Below are positions 40,542 through 49,902 of a DNA stretch of 64,000 nucleotides, one piece after another. The stretch covers positions 62,001-126,000 of the forward strand of contig NZ_QNQZ01000007.1 in assembly GCF_003390935.1 (NCBI RefSeq), written 5' to 3'. How positions within the stretch are numbered: the first letter of the stretch is position 1; the number at the start of each line of letters is the position of its first letter. The notes under the pieces are model-generated. The model made no database searches. It saw nothing but the letters and a program-made list of their open reading frames with translations, and was not told the origin of the DNA. The DNA comes from Lewinella sp. IMCC34191. Lineage in GTDB: Bacteria > Bacteroidota > Bacteroidia > Chitinophagales > Saprospiraceae. A program made the position numbers and the translations under genes.

Positions 40542-41882
40542 TTAGGGGCGGGGCGGGGCCTCCGCTACCAATGGATCCGGCTCGTGCCACCGGGTAAAGA
40601 CCAGCCAGCCGTACAGGCCGACCGCCACAAAACAGACCAGCGGCAAAATGAAGCTGAAATTTACCTCCGGTACACCGAGCACGAGCGTATCGGTGTAGCC
40701 ACCCCCGCCCATATCCAGGATGAGTCCCTGCAGGGTCGGCATGAGCGCACCGCCCACGATAGCCATGACCAGAAAGGCGGCACCGAATTTCGCGTCTTCT
40801 CCCTGGCCCTCCAGCGCGATGCCGTAGATCGTGGGGAACATGATCGACATAAAGAAGCTGATCCCGACCAGTGCATACAGCCCTGGCGATCCGACGATAA
40901 ACATGGTCAGCAGGCACATTACCACCGCGCCGACGGCAAAAGCGAAAAGCAATTTTCCCCCACTGACAAATTTGAGTATGTACGTACCGATCCACCTGCC
41001 CACCAGAAAAATGACGAGGGCGGAAATGCCGTAGGGAACGGCGTCGGCATTGGCTATACCGATCGACTCGGCATACTGGTAGATGTAGGTCCAGCACATG
41101 ATCTGGGCCCCCACGTAAAAGGTCTGGGCGACTACCCCTCCCGCGAAGCGGGGCTGCCTCCACAGGCGGGCAATGGCGGCGCGTACACCTAGTTTGTCCT
41201 CGGTTTCCGCCTTCTCGGGCATATTCACCACGAGGAAGAGAATGAGCATGGCGATGACCACAACGCCCAGCATTACGTACGGATCGCGGATGACTTGCAG
41301 GTCCGCCACCCGCACCGCGGTCTGCTCGGCGGACGGAAGCGCAGAATAAGCTTCCGCACCGATCTGCTCGACCTGTAGCCGGGAGAGGATAAATTGCTTG
41401 GCGACAATCAGACCGCCAAGGGCCCCGATCGGGTTGAAGGCCTGGGCCAGGTTCAGCCGGCGGGTAGCGGTTTCTTCCGATCCTAACGACATGATGTACG
41501 GACTGGCCGTCGTCTCGAGAAAGGCCAACCCGAAGGTGAGTATGTAAAGCGACAGCAGAAAGAAGCCGTAGCTCTCCCACGAAGCGGCGGGGTAGAAGAG
41601 TAGCGCGCCGGTAGCGTAAAGCGCCAGCCCGATGATGATGCTTTTCTTGTAGGAATACTTCTTCGCGAAAATCGCCGCGGGAAGTGCCATGGTGAAGTAC
41701 CCGAAATAGAAGGCGAACTGCACCCAGGAAGCCTGGAAATTATCCAGTTCGAGTACTTTCTTGAAGGCCGAGACCATCGGGTTGGTGATATCGTTGGCAA
41801 AGCCCCACAGCGCAAAGAGGGAGGTAACGATGATGAAGGGCAGCAGAACGGATCGGCTGACGATGGCGGACTGTTCGGACAT
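40542..41882 (-). CDS. fucP: L-fucose:H+ symporter permease
   Basis: Major facilitator superfamily transporter of 446 residues with 12 predicted spans. The first carries SLFALWGFANDITNPMVSAF, the FucP/FHS family signature with an Asp in helix 1 (proton site). FLETTASPYIMSLGSEETAT and RLNLAQAFNPIGALGG in helices 4-5 are equally typical. The start is 1 nt after the SDR stop (TAGCATG), so the two are translationally linked. Related sugars such as galactose or arabinose are also moved by this family. Confidence 0.88.
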   Translation of the reverse strand: MSEQSAIVSRSVLLPFIIVTSLFALWGFANDITNPMVSAFKKVLELDNFQASWVQFAFYFGYFTMALPAAIFAKKYSYKKSIIIGLALYATGALLFYPAASWESYGFFLLSLYILTFGLAFLETTASPYIMSLGSEETATRRLNLAQAFNPIGALGGLIVAKQFILSRLQVEQIGAEAYSALPSAEQTAVRVADLQVIRDPYVMLGVVVIAMLILFLVVNMPEKAETEDKLGVRAAIARLWRQPRFAGGVVAQTFYVGAQIMCWTYIYQYAESIGIANADAVPYGISALVIFLVGRWIGTYILKFVSGGKLLFAFAVGAVVMCLLTMFIVGSPGLYALVGISFFMSIMFPTIYGIALEGQGEDAKFGAAFLVMAIVGGALMPTLQGLILDMGGGGYTDTLVLGVPEVNFSFILPLVCFVAVGLYGWLVFTRWHEPDPLVAEAPPRP

Positions 41883-41883
41883 G

Positions 41884-42681
41884 CTATCGGGCTTGGGAGA
41901 GTAGGGCGCGGTCGAGATGGACGTACCCGCCGTCGACGAAGACGAACTGCCCGGTAGTGTGGGAAGAAAGATCGGAAATCAGGAACAGGGCCGTATTCGC
42001 GATCTCCTCCGGGGTGGTCATCCGCTGACCGAGTGGAATCTTTTCGTTGATGGACCGCCTTTTTTCCTCACCGTTATCTAGGCCCTCGATCCAGGTTTCG
42101 TAGGACGGCGTATAGCATTCGGCGATCACGATGGCATTACACCGCATTTGGTGGGGGACGAAATCCACGGCCCACTCCCGGGTGAGTGCCAGCACCCCTC
42201 CCTTACTGGCGGCGTAAGCGGAAGTCGATCCCTGGCCGGTGAGGGCAACCTTTGACCCAATATTCAACACGTTGCCCCGGCTGGCTTTCAGGTAGGGAAA
42301 GCAGTATTTTGTCAGGCACCAAAAGCTGACCAGGTTCAGTCGTAGGCTGGCCATGAAGTCGTCGACGCTACCGTCCAGCCCTACGCCGTCATTTACGCCT
42401 ACGTTATTGATCAGCACATCGATCCGGCCGTATTTGTCACCGATCCGTTGGACGGCGCTTTCGATCTGCTCGGGCCGGGTAACGTCCGTTTGGATAAACA
42501 GCGCATCGATGCCCTTCCGCTGGAGTTGCTCGGCGTACTCTTTTCCCCGTTCGCTTTTGTCTATGATGGCGGGTATCGCGCCTTCATCCACCAGCCGTTG
42601 CAGCATGACCTGACCGATGCTACCCTGTTTGCCGGCACCACCGGAAATGACGACAATCTTATCTGCTAGGTTTGTTTTCAT
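41884..42681 (-). CDS. Short-chain dehydrogenase/reductase (deoxysugar catabolism)
   Basis: The 265-residue SDR has the cofactor loop ISGGAGKQGSIGQV, NNVGVN after beta4, catalytic Ser in LNIGSKVALTG and the YAASKGG Tyr-x-x-x-Lys pair (about 162-166). The C-terminal FVDGGYVHLDRA is standard. Placed directly before fucP, it is probably a fucose, fuconate or 2-keto-3-deoxy-fuconate dehydrogenase in a non-phosphorylating route. The exact step cannot be read from sequence. About 127 bp without a gene separates it from the upstream alcohol dehydrogenase gene. Confidence 0.82.
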   Translation of the reverse strand: MKTNLADKIVVISGGAGKQGSIGQVMLQRLVDEGAIPAIIDKSERGKEYAEQLQRKGIDALFIQTDVTRPEQIESAVQRIGDKYGRIDVLINNVGVNDGVGLDGSVDDFMASLRLNLVSFWCLTKYCFPYLKASRGNVLNIGSKVALTGQGSTSAYAASKGGVLALTREWAVDFVPHQMRCNAIVIAECYTPSYETWIEGLDNGEEKRRSINEKIPLGQRMTTPEEIANTALFLISDLSSHTTGQFVFVDGGYVHLDRALLSQAR

Positions 42682-42808
42682 AGGTTATGATCGACGAATG
42701 CTCGGCCGCAGCGGAGTGTACAGGATGGGTGACAGCGGTTAAATTAACCACATTTCACGTGATGGGAATGAGCGCCGGGTCCTTGCTTAAAGTGGCTATG
42801 GGACCGCT

Positions 42809-43831
42809 TCAGCTATTGGTCCAATCCACCATGGCCTTAATAACGCCGGTATCGGGCTGGGTCCAACTGTCGAAGTGCTCGATCATTTCCGGGAAGGGGA
42901 CCTGGTGCGTAATGTATTCGCGCGTTGGGAATTCCCCGTTTTCCAGCGTTTGCCTCACCCATTCGAAGTCTTCCCGGGTAGCGTTACGGCTACAGAGAAG
43001 CGTCGTCTCTTTGGCGTGAATTTCGGGGTGGCGGAAGCTGAGTTCGTCCTTGCTTAGACCGACGAGTACGTATCGCCCACCGTACGCCATGTACTGATGA
43101 CCGGATTCCAGCGCACGCCGGTTGCCGGTAGCGTCGAAAACCACGGTGGCCAGGTTGCCTCCGGTAATGCTTTTTACCTGCGCTCCGGCGCCATCATTTG
43201 CCAATACGGTATCCGCGACGCCGAATGCCTGCTTGACGAAATCGAGGCGAGCCGGGTTGGTATCCAGGGCGATGACGCGGCATCCAAGCGTGCGCGCGAG
43301 CGCCATAATGCCGATACCGATCGGGCCGCATCCCACTACCGCAATCGTATCGTCGGAGGTAACGCCCCCCCGTCGCAGCGCGTGAGCGCCTATGGCCAGC
43401 GGTTCGACGATGGCAATTTCCTCTTCCGACAGGGTGCCGGCCGATAGCAGGTACTTGCTGTCGAGGGTGATTTCCTCTTGCATACCGCCGTCCACGTGGA
43501 CGCCGAGCACGGAGAGGTTCTGGCAACAATTCGTTTTTCCCGAACGGCAGGCCAGGCAATGACCGCAGAAAAGGTAGGGCATGATGATTACCGGGTCGCC
43601 CGCCCGCAGACCCTGATCGTTAAGACCGATGGAGATGATCGACGCCGAAAGTTCGTGGCCTAGGACGCGCGGGTACGTAAAAAAGGCCTGATTACCCTGG
43701 AAGGCGTGTAAGTCCGTGCCGCAGATTCCGACGCGGTGAATACGCAGGTGGGCCTCTCCGGGGCCGGGAGCGGGAGCCGCGACCTCTTCCAAGACGAAAG
43801 TGCCGGGTTCGCGGCAGGTGATACGTTTCAT
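42809..43831 (-). CDS. Zinc-dependent alcohol dehydrogenase (medium-chain)
   Basis: The 340-residue MDR enzyme has catalytic zinc ligands in GICGTDLHAFQG (Cys37) and GHELSA (His/Glu). The structural zinc Cys cluster is CGHCLACRSGKTNCC, and the NAD-binding loop is VVGCGPIGIGIMA. It oxidises a secondary alcohol or polyol. Position upstream of the SDR-fucP-mutarotase genes on the same strand suggests an L-fucose or related deoxysugar dehydrogenase role. It follows the sigma-54 activator gene by 40 bp. Confidence 0.85.
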   Translation of the reverse strand: MKRITCREPGTFVLEEVAAPAPGPGEAHLRIHRVGICGTDLHAFQGNQAFFTYPRVLGHELSASIISIGLNDQGLRAGDPVIIMPYLFCGHCLACRSGKTNCCQNLSVLGVHVDGGMQEEITLDSKYLLSAGTLSEEEIAIVEPLAIGAHALRRGGVTSDDTIAVVGCGPIGIGIMALARTLGCRVIALDTNPARLDFVKQAFGVADTVLANDGAGAQVKSITGGNLATVVFDATGNRRALESGHQYMAYGGRYVLVGLSKDELSFRHPEIHAKETTLLCSRNATREDFEWVRQTLENGEFPTREYITHQVPFPEMIEHFDSWTQPDTGVIKAMVDWTNS

Positions 43832-43871
43832 CCGGGTAAGCTAGGGAAAATCGCGGGTTCGCTTGGGATGC

Positions 43872-46439
43872 CTAGGAGGTAAACTTATTCCGGTTGATAC
43901 CGAGCTTGTTCATCTTGGACATGAGCGTACGTCCATTCAGGTCGAGCAATTCCGCTGCTCCGCCGGGACCGGTCACCTTGCCGTTCGTCCGCTTGAGGGC
44001 CTCGATGATGTACTGGCGCTGCATGGTTTCGAAGGGCACGATCTTCTCGCTGCGGAAGGAGGCGTTTTCGTCGACCCGGTCCGACCGGCGCAGGGCTCGC
44101 AGACTCGCGCTTAGATTGAGCGTGGACGACTGGGAGGTGATCACCGCCCGTTCGACCAGGTTGATAAGCTCACGGACGTTGCCAGGGAACTCATAACTCT
44201 CGAGCGCCTTGATGTCGTTGGGGTTGATGTGGGTAATATTGCGGCCCATCCGATCCGAGTACACCTTGGCGAAGTGCTTCACGAGCACGGGGATGTCTTC
44301 CGGGCGTTCCCGCAGAGGGAGATTGTGAATGGGGAAGACGTTTAGCCGGTAGAAGAGGTCTTCGCGGAATCCGCCCTGGTAGATCATCTTTTCCAGGTCT
44401 CGATTCGTGGCGGCTACCACGCGCACATCCACGTGGATGACGTCGGTGGATCCGATGCGTTGAATTTCGCCTTCCTGCAGTACCCGCAGCAATTTGGCCT
44501 GCATGTCGAGGGGCAGTTCTCCGATCTCATCGAGGAAGATCGTTCCGCCGTCCGCAAGTTCGAATTTGCCCTTCTTTTGGGCAACCGCGCCGGTAAAGGC
44601 TCCGCGTTCGTGACCGAAGAGTTCGCTTTCGATCAGGTTTTCCGGCAGAGCGGCGCAGTTGACGCTAACGAGGGGTTTGCGGCCCCGGCTGCTGAACTTG
44701 TGAATGGACTGGGCCAGTAGTTCCTTACCGGTACCGGTTTCTCCGGTAACGAGCACGGTCGCATCGGTGTCGGCAACCTGCGCGATCTGGCCGAGTATCT
44801 TCTGGTATTTTTTGGATACGGTGATGATGGCCCCGCCGGTATTGACCTGTTCGATCTGTTCCCGCAGGGTTTCGTTTTCACTCTGTAACTGCTTGGTGAG
44901 CTCGTCGACACGACGCTTGGTCTTCTGCAGCTTGCGGCGGTTGTTCTGCTCGAGGGTGACGTCGCGGCAGATCAGGCACAGGTACCGTTGATTACCTGCC
45001 TCTACCTGAGCAAATCTCACCTGCAGCGTCCGATCGTCACCGCTGACGGTGCTGAAGATGTATTCCGTGGCGCTGCGCGATCGGCCGTCGATCTTCTCCT
45101 GGCGAATATCGGACAGGGAGGGTACGATCAGGTCGGGCATAAGCTCATCGATGGCCATGCCCTCGATATCCCGGCTGGTCTTCCTGCTCAATTTACGGCG
45201 TGCCGCCTCGTTCAGCAGGGCGACGTTTTTGGCGGGGTCGAGCCAGATGACCCATTCCTGCAGGGAATCCAGGGTGCTGGCGTAGAGCTGAATATTTTCC
45301 CCATCGTGTACTTCCTCGCTCCGGTCCTGGGCGACGAGCACCATGTATTCCTCTTCCCCGATGGAGAAGTAATGCATACGGGCGTTGACCGGTACGGAGG
45401 AACCGTCCTGACGTACGATCTGGGTAGGGTATTCGAAGTAGCGTTCCTCGCGCAGTTTAGGATAGAGCGCACTTACTTCCTCTGCATTCGGGCGGGCCGA
45501 CAGCGTGGTGATCGGTAGGTTCAGCAGGCTTCGCCGGGAGTAGCCCGATAATTCGGCGGCGCGGTCGTTGGAATAAACGATTTTGCGCTCCGAATAGGTA
45601 ATGATGAACGTTGCTTCCAGCTGCTGATCCAGCGTGCGGCGAAAGAGTTCTTCCTCCAGCGGAAGTTCGGTTACCCCGACCGCACCGATATCGGTACGGG
45701 CCAGGGTACCGTAAATCTTGTATACTTCGAGCTCGTTTTCCACCGATCGGGCGCGGACCACGTATTCGGTGGGACTGGTGTTTTCGTCCGATGACCGGCT
45801 GCGCAGCATGATGCGGGTTTCCTCTACCGATTTTGCCTTTTTAAGTTGCTTAAAAACAGGACGCAGGCGGTCGTAGTCCGTGACCAACTGCTCCTGCACG
45901 ACTCCGAGCATCTCGTCGGCCGGAAGAAAGGAACGGTCGGCAGCCAGTCCGAGCCACTGGCGGATCAGGGGAGAGAGATAAACCTGTTTGGAACTGAAAT
46001 TGATTTCCCAGCTCCCGATCTGGGCGTCGGTTTGTACGGCTTCCAGGAGGTCGGCATCCCGTTTGCCGGCTTCGGTTGCGGAGAAGACGATCAGGCAGAG
46101 CTCGGGATCGATGCTGTATATATCGAAAGCCGCCCGGCCACGGACACTGAACAGCTTCCCGTCGCGATTGACAAATTCCGTATCGAAGTGCTCGCTCCCG
46201 ATATCCCCTAAGCGGTTCCAGAACTTTCGCCAACCCAGTACGCTGAAGTGCGGATTGACCTCAAAGTAGCTAGACCGCTGTAGCGCGTTGTTGCTGTAGC
46301 CCAGCAATTTCGCGGCGCTCTCGTTGCCGTATTGGATACGTCCCGAGGAGTCAACCCATAGTACCCCCTCCGACACCAGGTTGAAGGCATCCTGGTGCAT
46401 TTGTAGCAGGGCATCGACGGGAGGAGCTGGCTCGGTCAC
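43872..46439 (-). CDS. Sigma-54-dependent transcriptional activator with PAS sensor domains
   Basis: The 855-residue regulator has three or four PAS-like domains (about 1-130, 140-250, 265-390 and 395-520: [40 protein letters not shown] motifs). A short coiled coil follows (about 520-555), then an AAA+ sigma-54 interaction domain (about 560-780) with Walker A GETGTGKE, the intact GAFTGA loop and [20 protein letters not shown]. The Fis-type HTH ([20 protein letters not shown]) is at the C-terminus. The start is GTG at 46439. No -24/-12 promoter was located confidently among the adjacent genes, so its target is open. Confidence 0.92.
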   Translation of the reverse strand: MTEPAPPVDALLQMHQDAFNLVSEGVLWVDSSGRIQYGNESAAKLLGYSNNALQRSSYFEVNPHFSVLGWRKFWNRLGDIGSEHFDTEFVNRDGKLFSVRGRAAFDIYSIDPELCLIVFSATEAGKRDADLLEAVQTDAQIGSWEINFSSKQVYLSPLIRQWLGLAADRSFLPADEMLGVVQEQLVTDYDRLRPVFKQLKKAKSVEETRIMLRSRSSDENTSPTEYVVRARSVENELEVYKIYGTLARTDIGAVGVTELPLEEELFRRTLDQQLEATFIITYSERKIVYSNDRAAELSGYSRRSLLNLPITTLSARPNAEEVSALYPKLREERYFEYPTQIVRQDGSSVPVNARMHYFSIGEEEYMVLVAQDRSEEVHDGENIQLYASTLDSLQEWVIWLDPAKNVALLNEAARRKLSRKTSRDIEGMAIDELMPDLIVPSLSDIRQEKIDGRSRSATEYIFSTVSGDDRTLQVRFAQVEAGNQRYLCLICRDVTLEQNNRRKLQKTKRRVDELTKQLQSENETLREQIEQVNTGGAIITVSKKYQKILGQIAQVADTDATVLVTGETGTGKELLAQSIHKFSSRGRKPLVSVNCAALPENLIESELFGHERGAFTGAVAQKKGKFELADGGTIFLDEIGELPLDMQAKLLRVLQEGEIQRIGSTDVIHVDVRVVAATNRDLEKMIYQGGFREDLFYRLNVFPIHNLPLRERPEDIPVLVKHFAKVYSDRMGRNITHINPNDIKALESYEFPGNVRELINLVERAVITSQSSTLNLSASLRALRRSDRVDENASFRSEKIVPFETMQRQYIIEALKRTNGKVTGPGGAAELLDLNGRTLMSKMNKLGINRNKFTS

Positions 46440-46503
46440 TGATCGAGATAATAGGGTTGCTAAGGTCTAAGTCCGGTGAAGATAAGAAAACCCCTAAGCA
46501 AAA

Positions 46504-46530
46504 CGGCCCCCACGCTTTTACGCTGGGGGC
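46504..46530 (-). terminator. Intrinsic terminator downstream of ftsH
   Basis: Minus-strand stem GGCCCCCAGCG/CGTGGGGGCC (with one mismatch) and loop about TAAAA, followed by GTTTTGC. It lies 66 bp after the ftsH stop and before the GTG of the sigma-54 activator, separating the two transcription units. Confidence 0.7.
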
Positions 46531-46596
46531 CATTCTGGCAAAAGGTCGGTAATCGGGTATGTTCGAGCGGCGGTCGGGTGGCCGTGAACTACACGC

Positions 46597-48588
46597 TTAG
46601 GGCATTACTTTGCCGTTGTTATTGGGGTCATGCGAGTTGTCGACAACGCCGGCCCAGTCCTGCGCTCCCTCTTCGGCATCCGCGGGACGCGGGCCAATCA
46701 ACTCTTCCAGGTCCTTGCGGCTGAGCACCTCTTTCTCGAGCAGTGCTTCGGCAAGTTTCTGCATTTCCTCGCGCTTGTCGATCAGAAGTTGTTTGGCACG
46801 TTCGTACTGGCCCTGCAGCAGCTCCCTGACTTGATCGTCAATAAGGGTGGCGGTATCATCGGAGTACGGACGTTGGTAGCTATCGCGGCTCATACCGTAA
46901 AAGCTCACCTGTCCGACGTCGAAGTTCATACCGTAGACCGTGACCATATCGTAGGCCATCTTGGTCACCTTGTCGAGGTCATTCTGCGCGCCGGTGCTGA
47001 TTTCGTTAAACACGACTTCCTCGGCCGCCCTTCCGCCGAAGGTCATACACATCATATCAAGCATTTGCCCGGTACGGGTAATGTATTGCTCCTTGGGGAG
47101 GTATTGGGCGTAGCCGAGGGCGGCAACTCCGCGGGGAACGATCGTTACTTTGACCAGAGGCATGGCGTGCTTCAGATACCATCCGCAGATGGCATGCCCT
47201 GCCTCGTGGTAGGCGATGATCTTTTTCTCGTCGGGGTTGATCAGTTTGTTCTTCTTCTCCAATCCACCGATGACCTTGTCTAGGGCATAATTGAAGTCAT
47301 CGAGTCCGATGCTGTCCTGGTTACGACGGGCGGCGATCAGGGCCGCTTCGTTACAGATGTTGGCAATCTCGGCGCCGGCAAAACCGGGGGTCATTTCCGC
47401 TAGCGTGAGCGCGTTGACCGTGTCGTTGGTTTTGATCGTCTTCAGGTGGACCTTAAAGATCGCTTCCCGGCCCTGAAGGTCGGGCCGGTCGATGCTGATC
47501 TGGCGGTCAAAACGTCCGGGTCGCAGCAGAGCGGAGTCGAGAACGTCGGGCCTGTTGGTAGCGGCCATGAGGATTACGCCTTTGTCCGTACTGAATCCGT
47601 CCATTTCAACCAGTAGCTGGTTGAGGGTATTTTCCCGCTCGTCATTGCCACCTTGCATATTTGCCCGGCCGCGGGCGCGTCCGATGGCGTCGATCTCGTC
47701 GATGAAGATGATACAGGGCGCTTTCTCACGGGCTTGCTTAAAGAGGTCGCGTACGCGAGATGCACCTACACCGACGAACATCTCTACGAAGTCCGATCCA
47801 CTCATGGTAAAGAAGGGTACGCCCGCTTCTCCGGCCACGGCCTTGGCAAGCAGGGTCTTACCAGTACCCGGAGGGCCTACCAGCAATACGCCCTTCGGAA
47901 TCTTACCACCGAGGGCGGTATATTTTTTAGGGTTTTTAAGGAAGTCGACGACCTCCATCACCTCTTCCTTGGCTTCGTCCAGTCCGGCCACGTCGGCAAA
48001 GGTGATGTTTACCTTGCTGTTCTGATCGAAAAGGGTCGCCTTAGACTTGCCGATATTGAAGATCTGACCTCCGGGACCCCCGCCGCCACTGCCCAGGCGA
48101 CGCATCAGGATAATCCAGATGAACGCAATGACCGCGAGCGGAAGTAACCACTGAAGCGTACTTCCGAGCCAGTCCGTCCGATTTTCGGAGTTGACCTGAA
48201 CACGGTCGGAAAAGTTGACATTTTCTTCCTCGTAGGCGCGGTCGACGAAACGCGTGAAAGAGCTGGCATCAGTGACTTCCAGGTAGTAGTCATACCGGCT
48301 TCCACCCATACCTTCCGGCGCGGCGTCTTCGTACCGGGGGAGAGATTTTTTGTCCTCTTTGAGGTAGATCTCGGCACGTTCGCCGTTGACGAGGGTAATG
48401 GCACCGATGGCATCGTCCTTAATCATCTCGTTGAGGCGGTCGAGTTGAATCTGGCTCGAAGTGCCGGTGCCCCAATTCGTAAGCACCAGGGCCAGCAGCA
48501 CGACCGACATGATCGCGTAAATCCAGTAGCTCTGGAATTTAGGTCCGCCGTTGCCCTCGGACTTATTATTCTGATTGTTTGTGCTCAT
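46597..48588 (-). CDS. ftsH: ATP-dependent zinc metalloprotease FtsH
   Basis: Membrane-bound AAA+ protease that degrades misassembled membrane proteins and short-lived regulators. The 663 residues have a first span near 18-38, a periplasmic part, a second span near 140-165 ([20 protein letters not shown]), an AAA domain with GPPGTGKT and [12 protein letters not shown], and the zinc site HEAGH at 461-465. The C-terminal tail is acidic. It follows rsfS on the same strand, a common Bacteroidota arrangement. Confidence 0.97.
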   Translation of the reverse strand: MSTNNQNNKSEGNGGPKFQSYWIYAIMSVVLLALVLTNWGTGTSSQIQLDRLNEMIKDDAIGAITLVNGERAEIYLKEDKKSLPRYEDAAPEGMGGSRYDYYLEVTDASSFTRFVDRAYEEENVNFSDRVQVNSENRTDWLGSTLQWLLPLAVIAFIWIILMRRLGSGGGGPGGQIFNIGKSKATLFDQNSKVNITFADVAGLDEAKEEVMEVVDFLKNPKKYTALGGKIPKGVLLVGPPGTGKTLLAKAVAGEAGVPFFTMSGSDFVEMFVGVGASRVRDLFKQAREKAPCIIFIDEIDAIGRARGRANMQGGNDERENTLNQLLVEMDGFSTDKGVILMAATNRPDVLDSALLRPGRFDRQISIDRPDLQGREAIFKVHLKTIKTNDTVNALTLAEMTPGFAGAEIANICNEAALIAARRNQDSIGLDDFNYALDKVIGGLEKKNKLINPDEKKIIAYHEAGHAICGWYLKHAMPLVKVTIVPRGVAALGYAQYLPKEQYITRTGQMLDMMCMTFGGRAAEEVVFNEISTGAQNDLDKVTKMAYDMVTVYGMNFDVGQVSFYGMSRDSYQRPYSDDTATLIDDQVRELLQGQYERAKQLLIDKREEMQKLAEALLEKEVLSRKDLEELIGPRPADAEEGAQDWAGVVDNSHDPNNNGKVMP

Positions 48589-48652
48589 ATCTAAAGGCTA
48601 ACGTGCGGCGGCCTAATTCGTTGGGTAGTCGCACACTTTTTGGGGTTGCCCT

Positions 48653-49045
48653 TTACAGGGTGTCGAATTCTGTCGCAACGGCGTCGCTCCAGAGATCTTC
48701 GATCTGGTAAAAGGCCCGGGTTTCGGGATAGAAGACGTGGATCACGGTGTCAAAATAATCCAGACAAACCCAGTTGGAAGGCCGGCTGCCGGTGGAGTTT
48801 TTAGTGATTTCGCCCATTTCGTGCTTCATGCGTTTCTGCACGTTTTCCGCAATGGCACGTACTTGTGTGGTGGATTCACCTTCGCAGATAAAGAAGAACT
48901 CCGCTGGCCGGTCGTCTAGTTTCCGTAAATCCAGCCGGAGGATGTTTTTACCTTTGATGTCCCGGATACTGTCCAGGATTACGTCAAGCCGCTGCTCCAT
49001 CTTCGGAGCAATCTTGTTGCGTACAGATTCTGTGGATGTATTCAA
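48653..49045 (-). CDS. rsfS: Ribosomal silencing factor RsfS
   Basis: Binds ribosomal protein uL14 and blocks 50S-30S joining when nutrients are scarce. The 130-residue product has the Iojap/RsfS core: ILDSIRDIKGKNILRLDLRK, FFFICEGESTTQVRAIAENV, SNWVCLDYFDTVIHVFYPET and RAFYQIEDLWSDA. The Trp-Asp end (EDLWSDA) is characteristic. It is located 64 bp upstream of ftsH, same strand, and divergent from birA. Confidence 0.95.
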   Translation of the reverse strand: MNTSTESVRNKIAPKMEQRLDVILDSIRDIKGKNILRLDLRKLDDRPAEFFFICEGESTTQVRAIAENVQKRMKHEMGEITKNSTGSRPSNWVCLDYFDTVIHVFYPETRAFYQIEDLWSDAVATEFDTL

Positions 49046-49128
49046 ATCGAGAATTTAGCACAATGAAGGTAGCAAACACCGTTCCGAAAATCGGCGCGCT
49101 ACCGCTATAAAGTTGTAAAACAAACAAT

Positions 49129-49899
49129 TTGCTCGTACCTAAAGTTGCCCGCCGGTTCGCCCATATGGGGTCTACGAATGATGCGCTCTTACAGGCGTTA
49201 AGCGGCGCGGAGGAAGTGCCCCACGGGGCAGTTTACATTACCGACGATCAAACAGCGGGAAGGGGACAGGGTGCGAACCGGTGGCATAGTTCGCCCGGCG
49301 ACAATTTGACCTTTAGCATGCTGGTGATGCCTGACCAATTGTCAGTCGACCGAATATTTGCCCTCACGCAGTATGCCTCCCTGGCGGTACACCGCGGATT
49401 GACGACGATGCTTCCAACTCTGGACGAAAAGCAATTGCGGGTCAAGTGGCCGAATGACTTGTACGCTGGCAATCGAAAGCTCGGCGGCATCCTGATTCAA
49501 AACGGTCTGCGCGGATCGGGAGTACAGTGGTCGGTGATTGGCGTGGGACTCAACGTGAACGAGCGCGAATTTCCCCCCGAATTGCAACGATCCGCCACTA
49601 GTTTGTACCACATCCTGGGAGAAGCTGTCGATCGGTCGTCATTGCTGGAGCACATCTTCGCCGGCTTCACCTACTGGTACGATGAATTGGAGACCCAAGG
49701 TTTCGACAGGCTCCATGCCGCGTATCACGAGCGCTTGTACCGGCTCGGCGAGCGACACCGCTTCCGGCGGGTGGCGGACGATGAAGTGTTTACCGCCGTG
49801 GTGCAGGGGACGGACGGCCGCGGTCACCTCCGGTTAGTTTTGGACGATGCACAGCTTGAGACCTTCGAACTGCGCAGCATCCAATGGTTACCCGCGTAA
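49129..49899 (+). CDS. birA: Biotin--[acetyl-CoA-carboxylase] ligase
   Basis: Attaches biotin to the biotin carrier protein of acetyl-CoA carboxylase. The 256 residues carry the biotinyl-AMP loop as TAGRGQGANRWHS, the KWPNDLYAGNRKLGGIL motif and WSVIGVGLNVN. There is no N-terminal HTH, so it is a non-regulatory BirA. After the in-frame stop at 49108 the only possible early start is TTG at 49129; the next ATG would remove the substrate-loop start FAHMGSTND. A TTG start is thus needed. Confidence 0.92.
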   Translation: MLVPKVARRFAHMGSTNDALLQALSGAEEVPHGAVYITDDQTAGRGQGANRWHSSPGDNLTFSMLVMPDQLSVDRIFALTQYASLAVHRGLTTMLPTLDEKQLRVKWPNDLYAGNRKLGGILIQNGLRGSGVQWSVIGVGLNVNEREFPPELQRSATSLYHILGEAVDRSSLLEHIFAGFTYWYDELETQGFDRLHAAYHERLYRLGERHRFRRVADDEVFTAVVQGTDGRGHLRLVLDDAQLETFELRSIQWLPA

Positions 49900-49902
49900 G
49901 GA

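Noticed and set aside
42687..43019. + strand open frame of 110 codons near the SDR/ADH gap
   Set aside because: Most of it is antisense to the alcohol dehydrogenase gene. The first 120 bp show no start signal or family match.
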